From the NCBI GenBank assembly GCA_015486915.1, contig WFQS01000033.1, positions 1-24,304 on the forward strand: a stretch of 24,304 bases of DNA. The letters are read 5' to 3'. Below the pieces are notes generated by a model. That model was not told the origin of the DNA. It searched no databases and saw nothing but the letters and a program-made list of their open reading frames with translations. Source of the stretch: Desulfobacteraceae bacterium (lineage in GTDB: Bacteria > Desulfobacterota > Desulfobacteria > Desulfobacterales > Desulfobacteraceae). A program made the translations under genes and the position numbers. This document shows, piece after piece, positions 1 through 7,999 of this stretch. Each line of letters opens with the position of its first letter. Position 1 is the stretch's first letter.

Positions 1-1131
1 AAGGCAGAAGAAACAGAAGGTATAAGGTCTGAAAAGGTATATGAAATTTTCAGGGATACAATTTATGATGCTGTAAAAGAAAATACAGATAAAGCTGACG
101 AACTTAAACCCATTGTAAAAAATGCTGTAATTGCTGCCGTTAAATCATTTCATGATGAAAAAGAAGATGGCGGTAAAAGGGAGAAGGAAAATATTGCATC
201 TGCTGTTAAAGGAATTATGGCCGGTATAAAACTGTGTAAAGATAAGAGCCTTGGTGCAATGAGAGCTGAGATCAAGGACCTTGAGGAAAAAATCAGGCTT
301 GAAGAGAAAAAACTGGCAGGATTTTTAAAAATCGGTATTGAAGGTGTAAGTGAGGCTGAAAATGTATTGCCCGAAGAGATAAAAAAAATGTTTGAATCAA
401 TAGTTTCAGACATCAGAACTAATTTTACAGGGTCTTCAGAGTTTTCAGGTGTTAATGTACAGGGTGTTAAAGATGCGGTCAAACAGGCCATAAAATCCGG
501 AGGTGATATAAAAGAGGCCGTGGTGAATATTACAAGGGATGCCACAAAAAAAGCTCTAAAAGAAGGCAGGCTGAAAGCAGGTCTAATAAAAGAAACCACG
601 GAAAAAATTTTATCTGGAGCCGTTGATGCTGCCGAGGAAATGGGAAAAGATATCAAGGATGTTACAGGCGGTGCCTTTAAGGGTATTCAGCAAGGAATAA
701 CGTCCATGGCAGGCTCCATTTCAGACAATGCAAAGGAATTTGTAAGTGAAGATTTAAGCGAAACAAAAGAAGACCTTAAAACCATTAAAACCCTTTTTCT
801 CGAGACGGTTCTAAAGGTGGGAAAACGTTCCGGAGAGGTTGCAAGAAAAGTGTTAGATGACCTTGCAGACCAGAGTAAAGCAACAGGCACAGCTTTTAAA
901 GAAGAAACGGGCAGTGCTGCAGACAGGCTGACTGACAGATTAAAGAATCTTGGAAAAGAAGCTGTTAAAACCTTTGGTAATACCGGAGAAAAAGCAGCCC
1001 GTATTGTCACGGGTGAGGTAAAGGAGATCGGGAAAAAATCCATTAATATTGCAAAGGGAAGCATAACAGGAATGTGGAAGGGAGCAAAAGAGGCTCTTGA
1101 GAAAGACCTCGAAAAAGACAAAGATGAATAA
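1..1131 (+). CDS. Long amphipathic helical (phasin/DUF6781-like) protein, 5' partial
   Basis: The frame is open from base 1 with no stop, so the gene begins upstream of the window and the ATG at 217 is only an internal Met. The visible 376 codons end at TAA 1129-1131. The product is rich in Lys, Glu, Ala and Gly, with no signal peptide and no hydrophobic membrane segment. It looks like a string of amphipathic helices with recurring short patterns (for example GKEAVKTFGNTGEKAA and GEVKEIGKKSINIAKG), as in phasins and apolipoprotein-like surface proteins. I recall DUF6781-type proteins of similar composition in deltaproteobacteria, but that assignment is uncertain. The UbiB-family gene follows 59 bp downstream on the same strand, so the two are probably co-transcribed; a lipid or granule-surface role is inference. 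The coding call is firm, the function is not. Confidence 0.8.
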   Translation, partial: KAEETEGIRSEKVYEIFRDTIYDAVKENTDKADELKPIVKNAVIAAVKSFHDEKEDGGKREKENIASAVKGIMAGIKLCKDKSLGAMRAEIKDLEEKIRLEEKKLAGFLKIGIEGVSEAENVLPEEIKKMFESIVSDIRTNFTGSSEFSGVNVQGVKDAVKQAIKSGGDIKEAVVNITRDATKKALKEGRLKAGLIKETTEKILSGAVDAAEEMGKDIKDVTGGAFKGIQQGITSMAGSISDNAKEFVSEDLSETKEDLKTIKTLFLETVLKVGKRSGEVARKVLDDLADQSKATGTAFKEETGSAADRLTDRLKNLGKEAVKTFGNTGEKAARIVTGEVKEIGKKSINIAKGSITGMWKGAKEALEKDLEKDKDE

Positions 1132-1190
1132 AATCATTTATTTCATCTGGTCTTTAAAAACGGGCGTTTAACTTTAAACAGGATGGTATT

Positions 1191-2888
1191 TTGACATTTT
1201 TAAGGATAGGAAATATAGGGCGTACTTACCGCTACGTACAGCGGTATCGTCAAATTCTGACCGTCCTGTTTAAATATGGTTTTGGAGATGTTGTAGATGC
1301 CTTAAGGATTGAACAATATCTTGAAATAGGCCTTAATATGGTTTCCCGCAGGCGCAGGGAAAAAATAGAAAGCCTGTCCCGTGCCGCACGTGTAAGAATG
1401 GCCCTTGAAGAGCTGGGACCTACTTTTATTAAAATGGGTCAAATCCTATCCACGAGACCTGACCTCTTGCCCATCGAATTTATTGAAGAATTTGCCACAC
1501 TCCAGGATAATGTGCCGTCCTTTCCATATGAAGATGTTAAAATAACCATTGAAAAAGAGTTAAAAAAACCACTTGATCGGATTTTTTTAAAATTCGAAGA
1601 AAAATGCATTGCCGCCGCCTCCATAGGGCAGGTGCACATGGCTGTTACGCTTAATGGGGAAAAAGTTGCAGTTAAAATTCAACGTCCCGGAGTTAAGCGT
1701 ATTATAGAGGTGGATCTTGAAATAATGATGCATCTTGCAGGCTTAATGGAACGTCATCTCAAAGGAATGGATATACAGCGTCCTTCAAGGATAGTTGAGG
1801 AGTTCGCTGTAACGCTGGAAAAGGAACTTGATTACACCCTTGAAGGCGCATATATGGAACGGTTTGCAAGACAATTTGTAAATGAACCCGGGGTTCATGT
1901 ACCTGTATTGTATCGGGAACTGACAACAAGGCGTGTTCTTACCATGGAATATATAAATGGTATTAAATCATCTGACATTGAAACTCTGAAAAAAAAAGGA
2001 TTTGATTGCTGTAAAATTGCAAGTAAGGGACTGGACCTTATTATGAAGCAGGTCTTTGTCCATGGTTTTTTCCATGCAGATCCCCATCCGGGTAATATAT
2101 TTGTTCTTCCCGGAAATAATCTCTGTTTCATAGATTTTGGAATGATGGGAAGAATTACCCTGAGGACAAGGGAGCGTTTTGCAGATTTGATTTCAAGTAT
2201 TGTTTACAGGGACGAATTAAAGGCCGCAGATGCACTTCTAAGACTGATCGACTCTGATGACCCCATTGATGATTATTCTTCACTCCAGAAAGATATTGCC
2301 GAATTCATGGATAAACATTGTTATCGTCCCTTAAAGGATGTGGATTTCGGAGATATGCTGCATCATATTCTTGAAATTACCACAAAACACCAATTAATAA
2401 TTCCACAGGATCTTTTTTTAATGATAAAGGCTTTGAGCACAATAGAGGGAATTGGCCGCAGGCTTGATCCTGATCTTGATGTTATTGAGAAGGCTGCTCC
2501 CTTTATCAGGAAAATAAGATTGAACAGAATCAATCCTAAAAGAATGATTAAGGATATTGCAAATTCCGGAAATGATTTGATTCACCTTTTACAGGATATA
2601 CCCGGAGAACTTCACGATATTTTCAGGCTGCTGCGACAGGGTAAAATGAAAATAGAATTCGAGCACCAGGGGCTTGACGAGATGTATGCGGTTCACAATA
2701 GAATCAGCAACCGGATCGCCTTTGCCATTATACTTGCCGCCCTGATAATCGGCTCTTCTCTTATTGTACTTTCCGGTATTCCACCGATCTGGATGGGGAT
2801 TCCCATAATAGGCCTTTTAGGCTTTCTAATTGCCGGAGCAATGGGGCTGTGGCTGCTTATATTTATTTTAAAAAGCGGAATGATGTGA
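1191..2888 (+). CDS. UbiB/AarF (ABC1)-family atypical kinase-like protein
   Basis: 565 residues. The hallmark motifs of the UbiB/ADCK family are present in order: the KxGQ motif in ELGPTFIKMGQILSTRPD (near residues 75-95), the Ala-rich loop AAASIGQVH replacing the P-loop, the VAVK lysine, FHADPHPGNIF as catalytic loop and FIDFGMMG as metal-binding loop. Two hydrophobic segments near the C terminus (about 505-525 and 530-560) give the usual membrane anchor. Family members support quinone or lipid metabolism, and the few tested are ATPases rather than protein kinases; in an anaerobe menaquinone or lipid handling is the likelier role. The start is TTG 1191, with AGGATGG a few bases upstream; no better ATG fits the conserved N-terminal RTYRYVQRYRQILTVLFKYG block. 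A perfect palindrome, GTTTAA-CT-TTAAAC (1166-1179), lies just upstream of the ribosome binding site. PPS1 follows after 29 bp, suggesting an operon. Confidence 0.93.
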   Translation: MTFLRIGNIGRTYRYVQRYRQILTVLFKYGFGDVVDALRIEQYLEIGLNMVSRRRREKIESLSRAARVRMALEELGPTFIKMGQILSTRPDLLPIEFIEEFATLQDNVPSFPYEDVKITIEKELKKPLDRIFLKFEEKCIAAASIGQVHMAVTLNGEKVAVKIQRPGVKRIIEVDLEIMMHLAGLMERHLKGMDIQRPSRIVEEFAVTLEKELDYTLEGAYMERFARQFVNEPGVHVPVLYRELTTRRVLTMEYINGIKSSDIETLKKKGFDCCKIASKGLDLIMKQVFVHGFFHADPHPGNIFVLPGNNLCFIDFGMMGRITLRTRERFADLISSIVYRDELKAADALLRLIDSDDPIDDYSSLQKDIAEFMDKHCYRPLKDVDFGDMLHHILEITTKHQLIIPQDLFLMIKALSTIEGIGRRLDPDLDVIEKAAPFIRKIRLNRINPKRMIKDIANSGNDLIHLLQDIPGELHDIFRLLRQGKMKIEFEHQGLDEMYAVHNRISNRIAFAIILAALIIGSSLIVLSGIPPIWMGIPIIGLLGFLIAGAMGLWLLIFILKSGMM

Positions 2889-2917
2889 CAAAATTTTATT
2901 AAATTAAGGAAGAATTA

Positions 2918-5485
2918 ATGATTCGATTCTGGAAAAGATTTCAGCAGAAACTAACCGGTGTTGATAGTAGTGAACCTGAGCCTGATCTTAAAGATGACCT
3001 GCAATTGCGTTATAAATCCTTTCTGGATCTGCTCACGGAAAATGAACAGAGTCTGGATCTTATGACGGAACTTGAAAATAAATATTATAATCAGCAATTG
3101 ATCAGTATACCATATCTAAAAGGTATGATTAAAAATTTATCAAGAAGGATAAAAAATATACTTTTTGATCTCCAGGCTTTATCAGGAGAGGATTACAGTG
3201 ATTTGTTCAGGGCTTTTCAAATTCTGGAACAAAATATTCGTGAAATTACAACGGGCAGTAAAGAGCCTGTTTATACTCCGGTTATTATTCCAATGGATAA
3301 AATCACAACAAAGTTTATTGATAAGGTTGGCAGTAAAATGGCCAATCTCGGAGAATTGAAAAACAGATGTGATATGCAGATACCGGATGGTTTTGGACTT
3401 ACCGTATGTGCCTATACTCATTTTTCAGAATACAATAATCTGCCTGGGAAGATTTTTAATATCCTGCATGGTACTGATGTGAACAAAAGCCATGAACTTC
3501 TTGCAGCAGAAATGCAGATAAAAGAATTAATTAAAAACGCAGAGATTCCTTCTGAAATATCAGATATTATCCAAAAAGAAAGTGAGAAAATCGAAAGGGA
3601 ACATAAAAAACCGGTTTTCTGGGCAGTGCGGAGCAGTGCAATCGGGGAAGATCTTGAAGATTCTTTTGCCGGGCAGTTCTCCACCATCTTAAATGTTCCA
3701 ACTAAACAGCTTATTGAGAAATATAAATCCGTTGCTGCAAGTAAATATAATATCAGAAGTATTCTTTACCAGAGGATGAAAAACATCCGCCCCGACGATG
3801 TAAACATGAGTGTGGGGTTCCTTGAAATGGTTAATGCAGAGTGTTCAGGAGTGATGTACACTGCCAATCCTGTCAGGCCGGACAAAAAGGAAATTGTAAT
3901 CTCTGCAATATGGGGCCTGGGCCAGCTTCTTGTGGAGGGTGATATTTCAGCTGATACATATATATTGAGCCGCACTCCTGATTTTTCACTGGTGAGGCAG
4001 GAGATCGTTCCAAAGGAGATTTTTTTAAAACGGTCAGCACATGGTGGAATTGAGCGTGGTAATGTTCCAGGGGACAGAATATCCGTTCCCTGTCTGACAG
4101 AAGCAAAGCTTCACAAGCTTGGACAGGCAGCCATTCTTATTGAAAAACATTTTAAATGTGCACAGGATATAGAATGGTGTTTTGATGAACATGGTGAACT
4201 GATCATTGTCCAGGCAAGGCCTTTACACATTAACACGGAACAGAAAATTTCAACAAAAAAAATTAATGCTCCGGTAATATCTGACAAAGCCCAGCCCGTT
4301 GCTGCGGGAACAGGTGCAGGCAGAGTTTTTAAGGCAAGGGATATCCATGATCTTTTTGATTTTCCAAGAGGGAGTATTCTTGTGCTTGAGCACTCTTCTC
4401 CCCAGTATATCGGAGCCTTTCAAAAGGCAAGGGCAGTGGTTGTGGAAAAGGGCAATCTCACTGATCATATGTCATCGGTGGTAAGGGAGTTCAAAGTCCC
4501 CTGTGTAGTCCGGGTTCCGGAAATATTTTCGATTTTAGAAAATGATATGGAAATAACCGTTGATGCCACCAGCGGTATTATTTATAAGGGGATTATAGAG
4601 GAACTTTTAGATGATGACAATGCTGTGACTATGGATTCCATTGCAGTTGATGTCGAACGAACGGAATCGTATAACATGCTTAAATTACTTGCAGAACTGA
4701 TTTTCCCCTTAAATCTCACAGATCCCCGTGCAGCAAATTTTAAAGAAAATTCATGCAAAAGCTGGCACGATATAATAAGGTTCTGTCATGAGACTGCTTT
4801 GAATGAAATGTTCTCTTTAAAGGGAAAGAGCAGATTCGGTAAAATGAAAAATATTTATCAGGTAAAAACAAACCTGCCTTTAAGCCTGTATCTTTTGAAT
4901 TTGTTTGAAGACAGCGTAACTACTCCTGACAGGAAAACAATTGAAGCAGAGTCCATTATATGCAAGCCATTTCAGGCTATCTGGAAGGGGATGACTTCCT
5001 CTGATATATCCTGGGACGGGCCGGAGAGGATGGCCACTGCAGGAGGTGTTTTTACGGCAATGATGCGCACACCTGCCCTGGAAAGCGTTAACTACGATAC
5101 CAAAAGTTTCGCCGTTGTTACAAGGGAGTACATGAATCTGAGCCTTAGCATGGGTTATCATTATGTTGCTTTAGATTCATATTTGTCCGATGATCCGTAT
5201 CTTAATCATATCACCATTTCCTTTAAAGGCGGTGCAGCAGATGCACATAAAAGGGGTTTAAGAATTTTACTTATATCAAAAATACTGAAAAAAGCCGGAT
5301 TTAAGGTTAATATAAAAGATGATTTTCTAAAGGCGAGAATCAAGGCTGAAGATGCTGATATAATAGAAAAAACCCTGTTTGTTACAGGAAAAATGTTTGG
5401 GATGACAAGATTACTTGATTTGTCACTTGAGAATGAAAATTCAGTTGAATTTTATTTTAACAGGTTTTACGAACAAACAGATTAA
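2918..5485 (+). CDS. PEP-synthase-like phosphotransferase, paralogue 1 (PPS1)
   Basis: 855 residues; ATG preceded by AAGGAAGA. The first ~125 residues are a predicted helical extension. The PPDK_N ATP-grasp domain (about 130-435) follows, with KVGSKMANLGELK, VRSSAIGEDLEDSFAGQF and DIEWCFDEHGELIIVQARPL. The swivelling PEP-utilisers domain (about 460-565) carries TDHMSSVVREFKVPCVV with the phospho-accepting His517. The last ~260 residues show none of the TIM-barrel signatures of PEP synthase (such as GSNDLTQ or the CGE motif); instead they hold NLTDP, then C613-x3-H617-D618-x3-R-F-x-H624-E625, and later FKGGAAD. ATP-to-histidine phosphotransfer is therefore supported, but the final acceptor is not identifiable, and calling it pyruvate, water dikinase would over-interpret it. 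It closely resembles PPS3 (about four fifths identical over one 66-residue stretch) and is more distant from PPS2. The stop codon abuts a MITE-like repeat. Confidence 0.9.
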   Translation: MIRFWKRFQQKLTGVDSSEPEPDLKDDLQLRYKSFLDLLTENEQSLDLMTELENKYYNQQLISIPYLKGMIKNLSRRIKNILFDLQALSGEDYSDLFRAFQILEQNIREITTGSKEPVYTPVIIPMDKITTKFIDKVGSKMANLGELKNRCDMQIPDGFGLTVCAYTHFSEYNNLPGKIFNILHGTDVNKSHELLAAEMQIKELIKNAEIPSEISDIIQKESEKIEREHKKPVFWAVRSSAIGEDLEDSFAGQFSTILNVPTKQLIEKYKSVAASKYNIRSILYQRMKNIRPDDVNMSVGFLEMVNAECSGVMYTANPVRPDKKEIVISAIWGLGQLLVEGDISADTYILSRTPDFSLVRQEIVPKEIFLKRSAHGGIERGNVPGDRISVPCLTEAKLHKLGQAAILIEKHFKCAQDIEWCFDEHGELIIVQARPLHINTEQKISTKKINAPVISDKAQPVAAGTGAGRVFKARDIHDLFDFPRGSILVLEHSSPQYIGAFQKARAVVVEKGNLTDHMSSVVREFKVPCVVRVPEIFSILENDMEITVDATSGIIYKGIIEELLDDDNAVTMDSIAVDVERTESYNMLKLLAELIFPLNLTDPRAANFKENSCKSWHDIIRFCHETALNEMFSLKGKSRFGKMKNIYQVKTNLPLSLYLLNLFEDSVTTPDRKTIEAESIICKPFQAIWKGMTSSDISWDGPERMATAGGVFTAMMRTPALESVNYDTKSFAVVTREYMNLSLSMGYHYVALDSYLSDDPYLNHITISFKGGAADAHKRGLRILLISKILKKAGFKVNIKDDFLKARIKAEDADIIEKTLFVTGKMFGMTRLLDLSLENENSVEFYFNRFYEQTD

Positions 5486-5645
5486 GGATCGGAGATGAAA
5501 TAAGTTGAACAGAAATAGCGCAGGATTCCGGCCCATGTACAAGGCGCATTAAAGGTTGCATACTCAACGTATTCGGCCTTTGATGCAACGAAGTAGATGG
5601 GATAGAAGACAAGCAATCTCGTTCAACTTATAAAATTTTCGATCC
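5486..5645. mobile_element. MITE-like repeat, copy 1 (160 bp)
   Basis: Runs from GGATCG to CGATCC. The 25-bp ends are imperfect inverted repeats: outer 6 bp perfect, 8 bp unmatched, then an 11-bp perfect arm (ATAAGTTGAAC / GTTCAACTTAT). An inner inverted repeat GTTGCAT...ATGCAAC lies in the centre. The element is flanked by TTAA on both sides (5482-5485 and 5646-5649), compatible with a target-site duplication. There is no credible ORF. Copy 2 at 16543-16703 differs by only two substitutions and one inserted base. The left flank TTAA contains the stop codon of PPS1. A small hairpin, CAATGG-CATGAT-CCATTG (5650-5667), follows before the convergent Usp gene. It could alternatively be a structured RNA or a bidirectional transcription end. 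Confidence 0.75.
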
Positions 5646-5731
5646 TTAACAATGGCATGATCCATTGAAAATATTCCGGTGGGCAGATTAAGGTACTTTA
5701 AAAGAGTTTCATATAAACTGCCTGATGTCCA

Positions 5732-6604
5732 TTATCTTAGAATCATAACTGAAGAATGACTTTCTTTAATTAATTTTGTAACCTGTGTTTTTGAAAATAT
5801 TTTTGCAAGAAATGATTTTTTTTCCATCCATAAAGCCAGCATGGCAGTTTCCTGCCTTGCGGAAATAAAAGATTCAAAGGCAGAAGCTGAAACCACCTCT
5901 ATTTCCGGTGTGGCTATATGTTTTGCAGTATAGTATTTTAAAATGGATTTTATTTTATTTTCAACCTTGTCTTTAAGGCTGTCTCCTTCTGCTATTCCCA
6001 CGATTTCAAGTTCTGCATCGTGAAAAGTCACAAGCTGGTTTATCATCTCAATGGATTCCTGGCTCACCTGATTATGGTCAAGACAGCATATTATTTTTTT
6101 TACGTTTGTAATATCTTTTGCAACAAGCACTGAACAGGATGCATCATTGACTATTCTCTGTGGAATCAGCGGGTCATTTTCCCACACGCATTCGTTGGTT
6201 CCGCTGCACCCTATGATAATGAGATCATAATCACCCTCATTCGCCTCGGTAAAGATCTCTTTAACAGGATTTCCGGTTCTCACAACGGTTTTCAGTTCCT
6301 TCTGTGCATTTTTAAGAACAGGTGAATCCACAAAAACGCCCGGTTTTTTTTCAATAAGTTCATAACCATCAGCATGTTCCGGATATGGACAGAAATCTTT
6401 TTTAAAAAATTTTAAGAATTGTTGTCTGTAATCCTTGGAATATTTTATTAAAGCATCTGTTTCATCAGCCTTGTCTGCCTCCTGTAAAGAAGATTTTACA
6501 CCGAGGATTGTTACGTTTGCCCATGTATTTTTTGCAATCCGCGCGCCTTCGATAACCGCATGATCACTGTATAGACCCTGGTCAACAGCTATAAGGATTT
6601 TCAT
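5732..6604 (-). CDS. Universal stress protein, tandem UspA domains
   Basis: 290 residues. The first Usp domain starts MKILIAVDQGLYSDHAVIEGA and ends near residue 165 with LIIIGCSGTNECVW...ASCSVLVAKD. The second starts at about 168 (VKKIICCLDHNQVSQESIEMI) and ends SSVMILR. The nucleotide-binding signature GxxG-x9-G(S/T) is only partly recognisable (GCSG, with no GS at the end), so ATP binding is uncertain. It is soluble, with no signal peptide. ATG 6604 is preceded by AAGGAGG at good spacing. It is the last gene of a seven-gene minus-strand run, 67 bp after the preceding Usp-like gene. The role is inferred from family: stress or energy-state response. Confidence 0.88.
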   Translation of the reverse strand: MKILIAVDQGLYSDHAVIEGARIAKNTWANVTILGVKSSLQEADKADETDALIKYSKDYRQQFLKFFKKDFCPYPEHADGYELIEKKPGVFVDSPVLKNAQKELKTVVRTGNPVKEIFTEANEGDYDLIIIGCSGTNECVWENDPLIPQRIVNDASCSVLVAKDITNVKKIICCLDHNQVSQESIEMINQLVTFHDAELEIVGIAEGDSLKDKVENKIKSILKYYTAKHIATPEIEVVSASAFESFISARQETAMLALWMEKKSFLAKIFSKTQVTKLIKESHSSVMILR

Positions 6605-6671
6605 CCTGTCCTCCTTAAATTCTAAAACTTTAAATTAATAAATCATAAAAGCTTTTGTCTGCTCATGGCTG

Positions 6672-7490
6672 TTATACCCAGCAGATAAGCAGGGCAGATG
6701 TTATTTTACTCATCATTTCCAGGACAGGATCTTTTTTCGATATTGCTTTATCCATAGCAACGATAACAAGTCCGTAATCACGCAGGGACTCTGCAATATC
6801 TAATGGTTTTCCCTTTATTTTAATATTTTTATTGATATTTATCTGTGTTTGTTTTTCAATAAATGATTTTGCGTAATCAATATCATCATCCTGTCCATCT
6901 GCAGTTTGATTAATTTCTACACCTGCGGAAGCAGTGTTTAATTCACATTTAACAAGATCACATTTAAGATCTGTATCTTTAATTATTTTTTGAAGGGGTT
7001 GTTCAAGAAAATCGACATTTTCTTTTTTATCAACTACGATTGCCACTTTATTTATTTCAACGAGATTTTTCACAAGGAGAACCGGGCATGAAATACTGTG
7101 ATACAGTTTTGAAAAAATTTTTTCTTTAAAATTATGGGAAGAAAACGACTGAAGCAGCCCTTCAACTAAAAAGTCATAGGCGCTCAACCCTATGGCACTT
7201 CTTATTTCTGCGTCACGATCTCCCACAATAATTGTGGGATCAGAAAGATTTATACATGATTTTTTTTCCGCATTAACAAGCTGAAGTATCTTTTGTCCCG
7301 CGTTTTCCCTGACTCCTTTTTCCCATGTTTTCCTCACCCATCCGGTTCCCGGGGTATGCGCATCCTGGGCTGTTTCCTCAACATGCATGGAATCAATAAC
7401 CATTTCTTTCATGCCGGCAAGCTGGCAAACGTATCTTAGAGCAATACTTGAAGCAAGATCTGCATTTAAATAGATCAATCCCTTTATCAT
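6672..7490 (-). CDS. Universal stress protein-like, divergent tandem domains
   Basis: 272 residues. The N-terminal half has Usp topology: MIKGLIYLNADLASSIALRYVCQLA, then a central DPTIIVGDRDAEI and a closing SCPVLLVKN near residue 140. The second half (VNKVAIVVDKKENVDFLEQ-like start, closing GLVIVAMDKAISKKDPVLEMMSKITSALLICWV) resembles a second, degenerate Usp domain. The classic GxxG-x9-GS nucleotide motif is not visible. The start ATG 7490 has AGGAGG upstream. It lies between the response regulator and the 290-residue Usp in the same operon; the 101-bp gap before it contains a small GC hairpin. The family call is good, the biochemical function is unknown. Confidence 0.75.
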   Translation of the reverse strand: MIKGLIYLNADLASSIALRYVCQLAGMKEMVIDSMHVEETAQDAHTPGTGWVRKTWEKGVRENAGQKILQLVNAEKKSCINLSDPTIIVGDRDAEIRSAIGLSAYDFLVEGLLQSFSSHNFKEKIFSKLYHSISCPVLLVKNLVEINKVAIVVDKKENVDFLEQPLQKIIKDTDLKCDLVKCELNTASAGVEINQTADGQDDDIDYAKSFIEKQTQININKNIKIKGKPLDIAESLRDYGLVIVAMDKAISKKDPVLEMMSKITSALLICWV

Positions 7491-7515
7491 AATATTTAAT
7501 CCTCCTCATCCTGTA

Positions 7516-7531
7516 AAGCCGGGTACGGCTT
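7516..7531. other. Perfect hairpin AAGCCG-GGTA-CGGCTT in operon gap
   Basis: A 6-bp perfect stem with a 4-nt loop lies in the 101-bp gap between the response regulator and the Usp-like gene, just upstream of the latter's ribosome binding site. On the transcribed (minus) strand the T-run precedes rather than follows the stem, so it does not look like a terminator of that transcript. An mRNA-processing or stability role is possible. Confidence 0.35.
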
Positions 7532-7591
7532 AAAAAACCACGGTATCACCCCGAAGTTTCATTATAGTTCAATGGTTTAATTCAATTCTTT

Positions 7592-7987
7592 TTATACGTC
7601 TTTGTCAGCTTTTATCCTTGCTTCCGCTTTTTTCACAGCTTCGAGAAGCTCGCCTAATTTAAATGGTTTTGCAAGAAAATCAAAAACCCCTTTTTTAAAT
7701 GATTCCTTTGCCGTATCCATCGTGGCAAATCCTGTTATAACAATCACTTCTGTTTTCGGGGCTCTTTTTTTAACATGGGTTAAAAAAGCCATACCGTCAG
7801 ATCCTTCCATTTTAAGATCTGTGATAACTATATCAAAGGCTTTTCCATCAACCCTGTCAAAGGCATCAGCACTCCTGAAAAAAGTTTCCACTTCATAGCC
7901 TGATCGTTCAAGGGCCGGTTGCAGCCTTTTTAAGACAATCTGTTCATCGTCAAGAACCAAAATAGTTGTTTTGTTCTGTTTATCCAT
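7592..7987 (-). CDS. Single-domain (CheY-like) response regulator
   Basis: 131 residues forming one receiver domain and nothing else. The acid pocket is D13-D14 (VLDDEQ), the phospho-acceptor is Asp57 (DIVITDLKM), the switch Thr is T85 (VITGFA) and the conserved Lys is K107 (AKPF). It has no DNA-binding or enzymatic output domain, so it must act on a partner protein or in a phosphorelay. Its ribosome binding site overlaps the stop codon of PPS2, so the two products are probably made in coupled amounts. No kinase is adjacent; the nearest one in the window is at 18019-19482. Confidence 0.93.
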   Translation of the reverse strand: MDKQNKTTILVLDDEQIVLKRLQPALERSGYEVETFFRSADAFDRVDGKAFDIVITDLKMEGSDGMAFLTHVKKRAPKTEVIVITGFATMDTAKESFKKGVFDFLAKPFKLGELLEAVKKAEARIKADKDV

Positions 7988-7992
7988 ATGTT

Positions 7993-7999
7993 CCTCCTA
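7993..7999 (-). promoter_or_regulatory. Stop codon/Shine-Dalgarno overlap (TAGGAGG)
   Basis: On the minus strand the TAG stop of PPS2 forms the first bases of TAGGAGG, 5 nt upstream of the response-regulator ATG. This strong Shine-Dalgarno sequence fixes the start of the regulator and implies translational coupling with PPS2. Confidence 0.75.

Noticed and set aside
217..1131. Start of the first gene at ATG 217
   Set aside because: The same frame is open with similar Lys/Glu-rich composition back to base 1, so 217 is an internal Met of a 5'-truncated gene.
7516..7531. Hairpin as a rho-independent terminator inside the minus-strand operon
   Set aside because: On the minus strand the T-run is upstream of the stem and no T-run follows, so termination there is unlikely.
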